DNA of 64,000 nucleotides from an uncultured Prevotellaceae bacterium (GTDB taxonomy: Bacteria; Bacteroidota; Bacteroidia; Bacteroidales; Bacteroidaceae), in NCBI GenBank assembly GCA_900318885.1, contig ONMN01000003.1, forward strand, positions 62,001-126,000, in the 5' to 3' direction. Below are positions 1 through 10,807 of the stretch, piece by piece. The notes under the pieces were generated by a model. It ran no database searches. It was given only the letters and a program-made list of their open reading frames with translations, and was not told where the DNA came from. A program made the translations under genes and the position numbers. Position 1 is the first letter of the stretch, and the number at the start of each line of letters is the position of its first letter.

Positions 1-1733
1 GACATTTCCGTAGCACGATAAGTCTTACCTACGTTACCAGCAACGATGTCCCAGTCCACCTTTTCATAGAAATCAAAACCGGTATTCGTGAAAATCTGGT
101 TTTCGGGACGCAGCACACCGTCCTCAGGAAGCATATACATTCTCTTGGTAGCGTGACCACCACCGGCCTGAGTAATACCACGGTCACCTTCATCGAACTG
201 GTTATCCCAAGAAATGGTACCACGTGCAACAAGACCCTTGGTAATGAAATCGAGTTTCTGTTCGAGGGCAAAGTCGGTAAATACACGTGTGATGGTTTTC
301 AACTCATAACCCGACAATGCAACGTTCATGGGAGAGTTGGCAACGTTGGATACCAACGGATAGTAACCCCATGAGTAGTCTGAGAACTGTACAGGGAATA
401 CGTTGGGTGGCATACCGTAAGCACCGGCCCAGTTCTGCTGCTGGAAGTACTCACCACTATTACCATAATAATAACGTGGGGTCTTCTGCTGAGCATTAGA
501 ACCAGCCAGGTTCACACGGAACTGAGTGGTCTTCGTAATCTGGAAGTCCAGATTTGAACGTACATTCAGACGATTGTAAGCATAACCGCCTTCATAACCC
601 TGATGGTTATCCCAGATCTTGGTCATATCACCTTCGTTCTGGTAGTCGAATGCCACGAAATACTTCACGAACTGCGTACCACCGGAAATATTCAGGTTGG
701 CATTATAAGACATCGCGGTACTCTTGAACATCTCGTCCTGCCAGTCTACGTTAGGATAACGTTCTGCCTGGCTGTAGTCACCGAGGAAGTTGCCGTTGGC
801 ATCATAGTTCGGCTTAACAGTACGGTCTTGATTGCGGAAGTTGTTGATGAAGGTCTGTGGACGATAGTATGCCCAAGAAGCGTCACCACCGATGGCAAGC
901 TCGTGTTCGAGCGCCTCGTTACGAAGCATATAGCCATCGTAAGAGTCATACTTACGCGGCAGCTTTGACACTGCCTTCAGGGTAGCGTTGAAACCGACAT
1001 CGATACGTGCCTTACCTTCCTGACCACGCTTGGTGGTAATCAGGATAACACCATTAGCACCCTTCACACCATACACGGCTGTAGCAGAGGCGTCTTTCAA
1101 CACGGAAACCGTAGCCACGGACGAAACATCCACGGACTTGATTTCACGCTCGACACCATCAACGAGGATCAGAGGCTGAGCATCTGTATTCCAAGCTGCT
1201 GCACCACGAATGTAAATACGCGGGTCCTCTTCACCGGGCTGACCGGTTGAAGCGATGGTGGCAACACCGGGGAGGTTACCAGTAAGTGCCGCACTGACAC
1301 TACCGATACCGGCTGCACGTTCTAGAACTTCACCAGTGGTCTGAGTAATAGCACCCACCACCGATGCCTTCTTCTGTTGGCCGTAGCCTACTACTACGAC
1401 TTCTTCCAACTGGGTATCGTCATACAGCGTAACATCGAACTTGCGCTGCTTGCCGACCTTGACTTCCTTAGTGGTCATACCCACATAAGAAATCACCAGT
1501 ACCGTCGACTCCGACGGCACCTTCAGTTGGAAGTTACCATCGAAATCAGTCACAGTACCCGTTGAAGTGTTTCCCTTCACTACTACCGAGGCGCCTATCA
1601 ATGCATCCCCGACACCGTCTGTGACTGTACCCGTTACCGTGATGCCGTTTTGAGCCTGCATTGTTGTGCAGAATGCCACCAGCATCAAGATGGTTGGAAG
1701 AGTCTGTCTGAACAGTTGTTTTAGATTCTTCAT
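1..1733 (-). CDS. SusC/RagA-family TonB-dependent outer-membrane receptor, N-terminal part (runs off the window)
   Basis: Reading the minus strand from ATG at 1733 gives an open frame that stays open to base 1, so about 577 residues are present and the C-terminal barrel is missing. It starts MKNLKQLFRQ with a signal peptide ending near MQAQ, followed by a carboxypeptidase-regulatory-like domain (GTVTDGVGDALIGASVVVKG), the SusC box EEVVVVGYG, and a plug domain with IYIRG, LVDGV and GANGVILITT motifs. The family imports oligosaccharides through the outer membrane with a SusD lipoprotein lid and TonB energy; its SusD partner should lie just left of the window. A TACCTTTG -7 element is at 1799-1792 but I see no good -33 box. 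The substrate cannot be told from sequence. Confidence 0.93.
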   Translation of the reverse strand, partial: MKNLKQLFRQTLPTILMLVAFCTTMQAQNGITVTGTVTDGVGDALIGASVVVKGNTSTGTVTDFDGNFQLKVPSESTVLVISYVGMTTKEVKVGKQRKFDVTLYDDTQLEEVVVVGYGQQKKASVVGAITQTTGEVLERAAGIGSVSAALTGNLPGVATIASTGQPGEEDPRIYIRGAAAWNTDAQPLILVDGVEREIKSVDVSSVATVSVLKDASATAVYGVKGANGVILITTKRGQEGKARIDVGFNATLKAVSKLPRKYDSYDGYMLRNEALEHELAIGGDASWAYYRPQTFINNFRNQDRTVKPNYDANGNFLGDYSQAERYPNVDWQDEMFKSTAMSYNANLNISGGTQFVKYFVAFDYQNEGDMTKIWDNHQGYEGGYAYNRLNVRSNLDFQITKTTQFRVNLAGSNAQQKTPRYYYGNSGEYFQQQNWAGAYGMPPNVFPVQFSDYSWGYYPLVSNVANSPMNVALSGYELKTITRVFTDFALEQKLDFITKGLVARGTISWDNQFDEGDRGITQAGGGHATKRMYMLPEDGVLRPENQIFTNTGFDFYEKVDWDIVAGNVGKTYRATEM

Positions 1734-1791
1734 TTTGACAGATTTTGATTCATAAATTATTTTTTTGTTAGTTAAAATTCAAATGACGGGG

Positions 1792-1799
1792 CAAAGGTA
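1792..1799 (-). promoter_or_regulatory. candidate -7 promoter element (TACCTTTG) of the truncated susC gene
   Basis: Matches the Bacteroidetes -7 consensus TAnnTTTG about 60 bases before the ATG at 1733. No TTTG lies 19-20 bases upstream, so the call is weak. Confidence 0.4.
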
Positions 1800-1979
1800 C
1801 GCCTATTATTTTAAATAGCGTTTGCTGGGTGTAACACGATTTTTTTATTTTGTAACATCTCTTAAAAAAATTAGCTTTTTAGCCATTTTTCGATACATTT
1901 AAAGCATTCATATTACTAATTAGAACCTGCAAAACACCATGTTTACGACTATTTCGCGCGCGAACATAATATAAAAAAA

Positions 1980-2005
1980 TGGGAGGCGATTCGCATCGGC
2001 CCCCA
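1980..2005. terminator. bidirectional terminator-like hairpin inside a divergent intergenic region
   Basis: Ten base pairs close around a TCGC loop (1991-1994): 1980-1983 with 2002-2005, 1985-1986 with 2000-2001, 1987-1990 with 1995-1998, and single bulges at 1984 and 1999. On the minus strand the stem is followed by ATTTTTTTAT; on the plus strand by GTCGTTTTTAC. Both fit intrinsic termination. Its place between two divergent genes suggests an attenuator or the end of a small RNA rather than a gene terminator. Confidence 0.5.
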
Positions 2006-2255
2006 GTCGTTTTTACATACCAAAACTACTAACTCTTAGTAACTATTAACTATTATAAGCCTTAACTTAAAAATAAAGCGATTTGAAAAAGAATTCTAAT
2101 GACGGATGCAAAATTAGACATTATCTACGATATAGGCTTTTTTATATGTAACATGAAATTCATTATTTATCCTGTATTACAACAAATATTACAGTTAAAA
2201 AGCATTTTGTTACATCAGAAAAAGAAATTATGTTACTTCGAAACAAAATAATGCT

Positions 2256-2263
2256 TAACTTTG
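2256..2263 (+). promoter_or_regulatory. candidate -7 promoter element (TAACTTTG) of the esterase gene
   Basis: TAnnTTTG match 40 bases before the ATG at 2304, followed by GCAAG as at many Bacteroidetes promoters. No clear -33 box at the usual distance. Confidence 0.5.
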
Positions 2264-2297
2264 CAAGCGTTATAACAATCAACAACGAAAATAATAA

Positions 2298-4268
<1,971 letters not shown>

Positions 4269-4284
4269 GTATCTACCTTATTAT

Positions 4285-4320
4285 ATCAATAAAGGCTCCC
4301 TCGTGGGAGCCTTTATTGAT
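4285..4320. terminator. intrinsic terminator after the esterase gene
   Basis: A perfect 16-bp inverted repeat (4285-4300 with 4305-4320) with a TCGT loop; the arms end in A/T-rich stretches on both sides, so it can act in both directions. Confidence 0.9.
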
Positions 4321-4345
4321 TAATTATTCAACTTTCTCAAGTTGT

Positions 4346-4380
4346 AGGAGTTAAGGAGTTAAAGGAGTTATGGAGTTAAG
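4346..4380. repeat. short tandem repeat, GGAGTTA-type
   Basis: Four units of GGAGTTA with one or two extra bases each lie head to tail. It is one of several 7-9 base tandem arrays in the window. Confidence 0.8.
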
Positions 4381-4381
4381 A

Positions 4382-4410
4382 CATTGCAACGCCACACTCT
4401 GCTTGCAGAG
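4382..4410 (-). repeat. hairpin-plus-conserved-tail element, copy 1
   Basis: Read on the minus strand: a hairpin with arms CTCTGC and GCAGAG and loop AA, then TGTGGCGTTGCAATG. The same tail follows a hairpin with different arms at 31242-31269. Copy 1 sits 60 bases before the terminator at 4285-4320 when read in its own direction. Confidence 0.7.
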
Positions 4411-4495
4411 AATACCCATTACACATCATTCTGCCTGCAAAGGTAATAAAAAAATGTGATACAAAAAAAATTATTCTAAGAAAAATTTAAAAAAA

Positions 4496-4890
4496 CTATT
4501 CATTTATTCATTATTAAATCTAATTAGCTGATATATAAAGGTTTATAGAATGAATAGTAGTGTGCATACAAGCTATGGCTATTCATTATTTCGTTTTTTT
4601 CAACATTAATTATTACCATAAAATGCGTTAATAGTTTAAAATTTAGCAAGTTACGCGATAGCAAAGAAATTCGTTACAAGTTGTAACTGGCAGAGTAACA
4701 AAGTGTCACGGTGCTTGTGACAAAGTGTTTCCGATGATTTTATAAGTTAGTAACACTATTTTTAGCCAAACGGAAAATGGGTTAATCACAGCAAAATCAG
4801 TCAAATAATGAATAGTTGAAGCACCATTCATCATAACCATTCATTCTGTAAAATACTGATATTGAGTAATTTATAAGGAATAATGAATAG
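4496..4890. repeat. cluster of AATAATGAATAG motifs
   Basis: The exact 12-mer AATAATGAATAG is at 4804-4815 and 4879-4890 on the plus strand and at 4579-4590 on the minus strand; 4505-4515 holds 11 of the 12 bases on the minus strand. Shorter GAATGAATAG and CATTCATTCTG-like pieces lie between. Spacing is irregular. It could be a regulator-binding region before the small gene and susC that follow. Confidence 0.65.
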
Positions 4891-4914
4891 TGAATAGTGT
4901 TTTTATAAATTTTG

Positions 4915-4946
4915 CTTGGAGAATTTTAAAATTTTGATTACCTTTG
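4915..4946 (+). promoter_or_regulatory. Bacteroidetes-type promoter CTTG-N20-TACCTTTG
   Basis: The -33 element CTTG (4915-4918) and -7 element TACCTTTG (4939-4946) are 20 bases apart. Transcription would begin near 4953, which favours ATG 4983 as the start of the next small gene. Confidence 0.75.
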
Positions 4947-4982
4947 CATCCAATAATAAACATCAAACTAAAAACAACAGAT

Positions 4983-5171
4983 ATGGCAAGAGTAACTATC
5001 GTACCGACAGGGAGCCACCATGATGCCACAGACACTACTGGCCTTTATCGGGGCGAGCGTTTCCACCTTAATTTATATAAGAAGGCCCGCATGGTGTACA
5101 ATGCCCAGTCTATGAATACAACCTCTCGAAAGCCTACGATTGATGAGATCGCGAAATTGCCAACGACATAA
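4983..5171 (+). CDS. small hypothetical protein (62 residues)
   Basis: ORF starting MARVTIVPTG and ending LPTT, basic in the middle (YRGERFHLNLYKKAR), with no signal peptide, Cys pair or membrane segment. I do not recognise a family. ATG 4983 is preferred to the in-frame codon at 4944 because the promoter -7 box ends at 4946, so the earlier codon would not be transcribed. It stands alone before a 400-base gap and susC. It may be a real small protein or a remnant. Confidence 0.5.
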   Translation: MARVTIVPTGSHHDATDTTGLYRGERFHLNLYKKARMVYNAQSMNTTSRKPTIDEIAKLPTT

Positions 5172-5359
5172 GAACAAAAACGAAAGTAAAAACACATGTT
5201 ATTAAGCCATAAAAAACTATTCCAAATAAATATTAAACACAAACTCCTAATAGAGGAAAAACACCGGTTTTATATATGGGAAGCATACTGATAAGACATG
5301 TTAGCACATTTCGCAAAGTATTTGTAACACAAAACAAAGTCCATTTTCTTAAAATGTCC

Positions 5360-5367
5360 TAATTTTG
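5360..5367 (+). promoter_or_regulatory. candidate -7 element (TAATTTTG) of the susC-susD operon
   Basis: TAnnTTTG match followed by GCACC, 212 bases before the ATG at 5579. No TTTG at the standard -33 distance; expression may need an activator such as an ECF or HTCS regulator. Confidence 0.55.
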
Positions 5368-5440
5368 CACCACCGCAACTAAGAGTTTTCTTGAAAATAA
5401 CCAAAATCATTATAAATAATTAAGTAATAACTAAAAAATT

Positions 5441-5540
5441 ATGAAATTTAAAAACACCTCTTAAATGACAGCAATATGCTTGCTAGGCAGGTCGTATTGA
5501 CTACATGGAAGTTATTGCTTCCACCTTAAACCAAGTTTGA
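5441..5540 (+). other. three consecutive micro-ORFs in the susC leader
   Basis: ATG 5441 encodes MKFKNTS and stops at 5464; the next ATG begins at 5465 (MTAICLLGRSY, stop ending 5500); a third begins at 5505 (MEVIASTLNQV, stop ending 5540). They occupy nearly all the leader between a candidate promoter and the susC start. They could be chance, or a leader-peptide control region. Confidence 0.35.
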
Positions 5541-5578
5541 GTTCATTACAACTAATTTTATAAAGAAAACACTTAAGT

Positions 5579-8500
5579 ATGAATCAAAAAATCAGAAAAA
5601 CAGCGCTGTTGATGGGTGCATGTTCCCTGTTAGGAATGTACTCACCATTAGTAGCTAATGCTGAAAATTCGGTACAGGCTGTTCAACAGTCGACGAAGAA
5701 GATTACGGGTACCGTCTCTGACTCTCAGGGTCCCGTGATTGGTGCAAGTATCGTTGAAAAGGGTACCACCAATGGTACAGTAACAGATCTCGACGGTAAC
5801 TTTACGCTCAACGTGAAGCCCGGTGCTACGCTGGTCATCAGCTACATCGGTTACACTACTCAGGAGATTGCCACTGGCAGTCAGAGTTCTTTCAATGTAA
5901 CCCTGCAGGAAGACAACACCGCACTGGAGGAAGTCGTCGTCGTGGGTTACGGTGTGCAGAAGAAGAAGTTGTTAACCGGTGCTACTGTTCAGGTAAAGGG
6001 TGAGGACATCGCCAAACTGAACACTACCAACGCACTGGAAGCCATGCAGTCAAGCACTCCTGGTGTGCAGATTACTCAAGCATCTTCACAGCCCGGTAAG
6101 GGTTACAAGGTTTATATCCGTGGTATCGGTACCACCGGTAACTCCGCACCTCTTTACGTCATCGACGGTGTAGCAGGTGGTAGCCTTGATGACATCAACC
6201 CCGCTGATATTGAGAGCATCGATATTTTGAAGGACGCTGCATCGGCAGCCATCTATGGTGCCCGTGCTGCAAACGGTGTTATCCTCGTTACTACCAAGCA
6301 GGGTAAGGCCGGTAAGATTGAAGTCAGCTACAACGGTGCTATCGGTTGGTCAAATGTCTACAAGCGTCCGCAGCTGCTCAATGCCAGCCAGTATATGAAG
6401 ATTATGGACGAATACTCCTTCAATACTTCAGGTCAGACGATGGATTGGTCCGGCTTTATTCCCCAAGACATTATTTCCAAGGTTAACAGTGGTTGGAGTG
6501 GTACAGACTGGTGGGGTTCATTTGTCAACAAGAATGCCGTCCAGCACAATCATTCTGTAACGCTGACCGGCGGTACGGACGCATCGAAGTTCATGATGTC
6601 CTATGGCTATACTGGCAACGAGGGTATCATGGGTGCCGACCAGGCTTCTTACTATAAGCGCCACACGATTCGTCTGAACAGCGAGCATGTGCTCTTGAAG
6701 GCTAAGGATTTCGATGCCATCACCATCGGTGAGAACATCTCTATCGGTTACGTCAAGAGCCACGACTTGGCTGAGGATGGTATGTACTGGAGCTATATCC
6801 ACAGCCTGCTTCAGACTTCTCCGCTCATGCCACAGTACGCTGAAAACGGTCAGAACTATACCTATCAGGATTTCAATGGTAATGTTACTTTCGGCCAGGG
6901 CTGGAACTCTTCTATGTTCAGCAACCCATGGGAGAACCTTTCTCACGGTGGTTTCAACTCTTTGGCAGAGAGCCGCAGCGTTAACACCAACGCCACAGCT
7001 TTCATGGTTATCCAGCCTATCAAGGGTCTGAGATGGCGTTCCCAGTTCAACTACTACTGGGGTTCAGGTTCTTATCGTAACTTTGGCGAACCGCGCTCTT
7101 CCGGTTACGGTAATGCAACAACGACTGTATATACTAATAGCCAGAGTGCATGGCTGAATACCAACTGGTCTATTGAGAATACCCTTACCTATGATCTTCC
7201 TATCATCTCTGGTCACAAGATTACCGCAATGGTTGGTCAGAGCTTCCAGAGCACCGCTTGGAGCTATAACATCGGTGGATCTAACAAGGTTAACTATGGC
7301 GAACAGCTCGCAACGCTGAAGGGCTGGAATTCTGCATGGCTGTCAAACTTCAAACTGGTAAATATTACCGATGTTACTTTGACTGGTAACCCCAATGACG
7401 AGGAGTATCTTTCTTCTTGGTTCGGTCGTGTTACTTGGGACTGGAATGAGACCTACATGGCTACTGCAACCCTCCGTTATGATGGTTCAAGTATCTTCAC
7501 TGACGGTAAGCGCTGGGGTTGGTTCCCCTCTGTATCTGCAGGTTGGGTAGTCACCAATGAGAAATTCATGGAGAAGACCAAGAGCTGGCTCGACTTCTTC
7601 AAGATCCGTGCATCTTGGGGACAGAACGGTAACAAAGATATCAACAAGTACCAGTATCTTGCTACCATCGCCCTGTCTGGCACTGCAAACGACAGCGGTT
7701 ATAAATTCGGTTCTGACACCAAGACCTCGACTAGCGGCACACCCAATACCGGTGCCTACGCTAATATCGTACCTAATCCTGACCTGACTTGGGAAACTTC
7801 TGAGCAGATTGACTTCGGTTTCGACGCACGCTTACTCAATAGCCGTTTAGGTATCAACTTCGACTGGTATAAAAAGACCACGAAGGACTGGCTGATTCCC
7901 GGTCAGATGATTTCCATCTATGGTACCAATCCTGCTGCCATCAATGGTGGTGACGTGAAGAATACGGGTATCGAGCTCGCCCTCAGCTGGAACGACAGAA
8001 TTGGTAAGGACTTCCGTTACAACGCTAGCGTAAACTTTACCACCCAGAGCAATGAGGTAACCCGTATCGCCAACGATAACGGTTATATCAATGGTCCTGG
8101 CGGCGTTCTCTCACAGGGTACTGAGTACGTCTATCGTGCTGAAGAAGGCAAGCCCATCGGTTACTTCTACGGTATGTCATACAGCGGTATCTGGCAGAAC
8201 CAGGATGAGATTGATGCTGCACGTAAGGCAGGTAAGGCTGTCCTTGACAATGCACAGCCTGGTGACTGTAAATGGGATGACTGGAACGGCGACGGTGTGA
8301 TTACCTACGCAGAAGGTGAGTCTTGTGACCGTCATGAGATTGGTAATCCTAACCCCGATGTCATGCTGGGTGTCAACCTCGGTTGCACATGGAAGGGCTT
8401 TGACTTCGCTGTAAATGGTGCTGGCGCATTCGGTATGCAGATTATGCGTTCTTACCGTTCATTCAGTGATGCTCCTTATCAGAACTACGATACCACTATC

Positions 8501-8848
8501 CTGAATCGTTGGGTTGGTGAGGGCACTTCTGGCAACCAGCCACGTATTACAAGTACTGGTAGCGAGAACACGAACTGGGTATCTACTCGTTACATGGAGG
8601 ATGCCGACTACTTTAAGATCAAGACCGTCACTCTCGGTTACGACTTCAAGCATCTCTGGAAGGCTTGTCCGTTCCAGCAGCTTCGTTTCTATGTTCAGGC
8701 TCAGAACCTCTACACCTTCACCAGTTACACCGGTCTCGATCCTGAGGTTGGTAACTCAGCAGGTGGTAATGGTTGGGCTTCTGGTATCGACCTGGGTCTC
8801 TACCCGCCATCTCGTACATATTTGGTTGGTGCAAGTATTAAATTCTAA
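5579..8848 (+). CDS. SusC/RagA-family TonB-dependent outer-membrane receptor
   Basis: 1089 residues, full length for the family. A signal peptide ends near VANA (about residue 28). A carboxypeptidase-regulatory-like domain follows (GTVSDSQGPVIGASIVEKGT, about 43-120), then the SusC box LEEVVVVGYG, the plug with VYIRGIGTTG, YVIDGV and GANGVILVTT-like motifs (about 130-240), and a long aromatic-rich barrel ending in GASIKF, the terminal Phe expected of outer-membrane barrels. It forms a glycan importer with the SusD protein encoded 14 bases downstream. A calcium-binding-like loop, WDDWNGDGVITYAEGE, sits near residue 900, as in many SusC barrels. Substrate unknown. Confidence 0.96.
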   Translation: MNQKIRKTALLMGACSLLGMYSPLVANAENSVQAVQQSTKKITGTVSDSQGPVIGASIVEKGTTNGTVTDLDGNFTLNVKPGATLVISYIGYTTQEIATGSQSSFNVTLQEDNTALEEVVVVGYGVQKKKLLTGATVQVKGEDIAKLNTTNALEAMQSSTPGVQITQASSQPGKGYKVYIRGIGTTGNSAPLYVIDGVAGGSLDDINPADIESIDILKDAASAAIYGARAANGVILVTTKQGKAGKIEVSYNGAIGWSNVYKRPQLLNASQYMKIMDEYSFNTSGQTMDWSGFIPQDIISKVNSGWSGTDWWGSFVNKNAVQHNHSVTLTGGTDASKFMMSYGYTGNEGIMGADQASYYKRHTIRLNSEHVLLKAKDFDAITIGENISIGYVKSHDLAEDGMYWSYIHSLLQTSPLMPQYAENGQNYTYQDFNGNVTFGQGWNSSMFSNPWENLSHGGFNSLAESRSVNTNATAFMVIQPIKGLRWRSQFNYYWGSGSYRNFGEPRSSGYGNATTTVYTNSQSAWLNTNWSIENTLTYDLPIISGHKITAMVGQSFQSTAWSYNIGGSNKVNYGEQLATLKGWNSAWLSNFKLVNITDVTLTGNPNDEEYLSSWFGRVTWDWNETYMATATLRYDGSSIFTDGKRWGWFPSVSAGWVVTNEKFMEKTKSWLDFFKIRASWGQNGNKDINKYQYLATIALSGTANDSGYKFGSDTKTSTSGTPNTGAYANIVPNPDLTWETSEQIDFGFDARLLNSRLGINFDWYKKTTKDWLIPGQMISIYGTNPAAINGGDVKNTGIELALSWNDRIGKDFRYNASVNFTTQSNEVTRIANDNGYINGPGGVLSQGTEYVYRAEEGKPIGYFYGMSYSGIWQNQDEIDAARKAGKAVLDNAQPGDCKWDDWNGDGVITYAEGESCDRHEIGNPNPDVMLGVNLGCTWKGFDFAVNGAGAFGMQIMRSYRSFSDAPYQNYDTTILNRWVGEGTSGNQPRITSTGSENTNWVSTRYMEDADYFKIKTVTLGYDFKHLWKACPFQQLRFYVQAQNLYTFTSYTGLDPEVGNSAGGNGWASGIDLGLYPPSRTYLVGASIKF

Positions 8849-8862
8849 ATCGACAAAAATCT

Positions 8863-10788
8863 ATGAAGAAATATATTTTATCATCGTTCGCTGTCTTGTC
8901 AGCAACCTTGTTTATTTCCTGTAACGACGCGCTGGACACCGATCCGCGTGTGACAGAGATGACCGCTGCGACATTCCCCGGTAAGCCTGGAGATGTGGAG
9001 GCGATGAATGCGGCTACCTACAGTATCATGAATACGTTAGGTGGTGGAGATAATAGTGGTATATTGAACAATCCTTTCTACTGGTGGTCACTGATGTCTG
9101 ACGACTGCTACGGAAGTGGCGGTTTGCAGGACAATGTAGCTAAGTCACTGCATCACTTCACAACGGCAAGTTCTAATCAGTATGAATATAACTTCACTCT
9201 TCTGTATGGTGGTATCTCACGTGCCAACACCATGATTGAGACCATCGACAATGTTGCTTGGGAGGGTGGAAAGAACAATGTACAGCGAAAACAACTCCTC
9301 GGTGAGGCTTTCTTCATGCGTGGTCTTTATTATATGTGGTTGTCCCAGCTGTACGGCGACGTTCCCCTAATTACCTCTACCGTTATTACTGACGATATGC
9401 AGCAGCAGGTAAGTGCTGATAGTTTGATCTATCCTCAGATTATTTCTGACTTCTATTCTGCAAAGAGCCTGATGAAGGCTGAGAGAGCCAATGGTTCCGG
9501 TCATGCTGACAAGTACTGTGCCGAGGGTTTCCTCGCCCGTGCATACATGTTCTGGGCTGGTTTCTATCACCACAATGAGGCTAGTGAACTTGCCAAGGGT
9601 GCTCCTGACATTACTCTGGTAGAGCAAGAAGGTTGTCCTGGCGGTAATCTTACCAAGAATGATGTTGTCGAGGGACTGCAAGATATCGTTGCAAACGGTG
9701 GCTATAAACTCCGTCCGGACTTCCGTTCACTCTGGCAGTACTCTAACAGTTATCTGTTGGCTGAGGCACTTGACGGTAAAGCTCATGCCTATAAGTACAT
9801 CGCTGATATGAAGCAGGAGGACTGCTTCGACATGCCCGGTAATGGTAACGGCAACACGGAGGAACTCTTCCAGATTCAGTTCATGAATGCCTCCAGCTGG
9901 AACATTGGCGGAACCTATTGCAACCCACGTATGTATTCAAACTACCTCTCTTGTTTCTGGGGTCTTCGTAACGGTGCTACCAATGACAACGGTAAGCGCG
10001 ACAAGACTTATCCGTTCAACCAGGGTTGGGGTCAGGGAACTCCTTCATGCAATATCTGGCAGGATTGGACGCTTGCCGAGGATAAGAGTGGTGAAGACCT
10101 CCGTAAGCGAGCTACTCTGATTGAACTCGACAATAAAGATGAAGTCGCTTCCTATACTTACGAGAAGGATGACTGCGAGGAGTCTGGCTTTGCTGTCAAG
10201 AAGTACGCTGACGTGAACCTTGACGCCAACCCTGCAGATAATGATTCATGGTGGAAGAAGGCTCCTGGCTATTCATCCAGTTCGCTTGACAATCCGCAGC
10301 AGGGTGACCACTTCGAGGACTACTACCTGATGCGTTATTCCGACGTGCTGCTGATGCTTACCGAGCTTACTGGTGATCCTCAGTACATGAACCAGGTTCA
10401 GAAGCGTGCCGGCGTTAAACAGACAGGCTATTCTTTGGAGGCTGTTCAGAATGAGCGCCGCTGGGAGTTCGCTTTGGAGGGACTTCGTTTCAACGATATG
10501 CGTCGTTGGTCAGGTATCGACTCTGGCGAAGGTTCATACGCTGCCAAGGCTCTTCAGGCTCAGAGGGGTCAGCAGATTACATGTCTTGGCAAGAAGAAGA
10601 GCAAGACCATGGAACACATGACCTGTTCTTGGTCGAAGCGTTATGCAGATACCAATGGTTTCTTGCCTAAGCCTCAGTCTCAGATTATTCTGATGAAAGG
10701 AAAACTGAAGCAGAATCCAGGATGGGGCGGAGATGATGATCCGAAACATACTCCTGCCAATGAGTATACCTATAAAGTTCTTTATTAA
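8863..10788 (+). CDS. SusD/RagB-family surface glycan-binding lipoprotein
   Basis: 641 residues with lipobox LFISC (Cys20), then the SusD N-terminal pattern NDALDTDPR and TPR-like helices (EAFFMRGLYYMWLSQLYGDVPL is the characteristic motif, here about 145-167). The C-terminal half has the family signature NERRWEFALEGLRFNDMRRW. SusD caps the SusC barrel and binds the incoming glycan on the cell surface. The gene follows susC by 14 bases and is followed by two more lipoprotein genes in the same direction, so the four form one operon. Confidence 0.95.
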   Translation: MKKYILSSFAVLSATLFISCNDALDTDPRVTEMTAATFPGKPGDVEAMNAATYSIMNTLGGGDNSGILNNPFYWWSLMSDDCYGSGGLQDNVAKSLHHFTTASSNQYEYNFTLLYGGISRANTMIETIDNVAWEGGKNNVQRKQLLGEAFFMRGLYYMWLSQLYGDVPLITSTVITDDMQQQVSADSLIYPQIISDFYSAKSLMKAERANGSGHADKYCAEGFLARAYMFWAGFYHHNEASELAKGAPDITLVEQEGCPGGNLTKNDVVEGLQDIVANGGYKLRPDFRSLWQYSNSYLLAEALDGKAHAYKYIADMKQEDCFDMPGNGNGNTEELFQIQFMNASSWNIGGTYCNPRMYSNYLSCFWGLRNGATNDNGKRDKTYPFNQGWGQGTPSCNIWQDWTLAEDKSGEDLRKRATLIELDNKDEVASYTYEKDDCEESGFAVKKYADVNLDANPADNDSWWKKAPGYSSSSLDNPQQGDHFEDYYLMRYSDVLLMLTELTGDPQYMNQVQKRAGVKQTGYSLEAVQNERRWEFALEGLRFNDMRRWSGIDSGEGSYAAKALQAQRGQQITCLGKKKSKTMEHMTCSWSKRYADTNGFLPKPQSQIILMKGKLKQNPGWGGDDDPKHTPANEYTYKVLY

Positions 10789-10807
10789 TATCATTAAATG
10801 AAACAAT

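Larger units (their letters stand above)
4321..4938. other. AT-rich intergenic region with several repeat motifs
   Basis: No ORF I would defend. Contents from left: an 8/9-base tandem repeat of GGAGTTA (4346-4380), a hairpin-plus-tail repeat element on the minus strand (4382-4410), a minus-strand -7 element TACCTTTG at 4445-4438, then four copies of a TATTCATTATT motif in both orientations between 4496 and 4890. Confidence 0.6.
5172..5578. other. intergenic region and long leader of the susC gene
   Basis: A -7 element TAATTTTG at 5360-5367 suggests a transcript start near 5374 and a leader of about 205 bases. The leader holds three consecutive tiny ORFs (5441-5540) and a small hairpin GGAAG/CTTCC at 5507-5521. 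The part before 5360 shows nothing clear. Confidence 0.5.
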
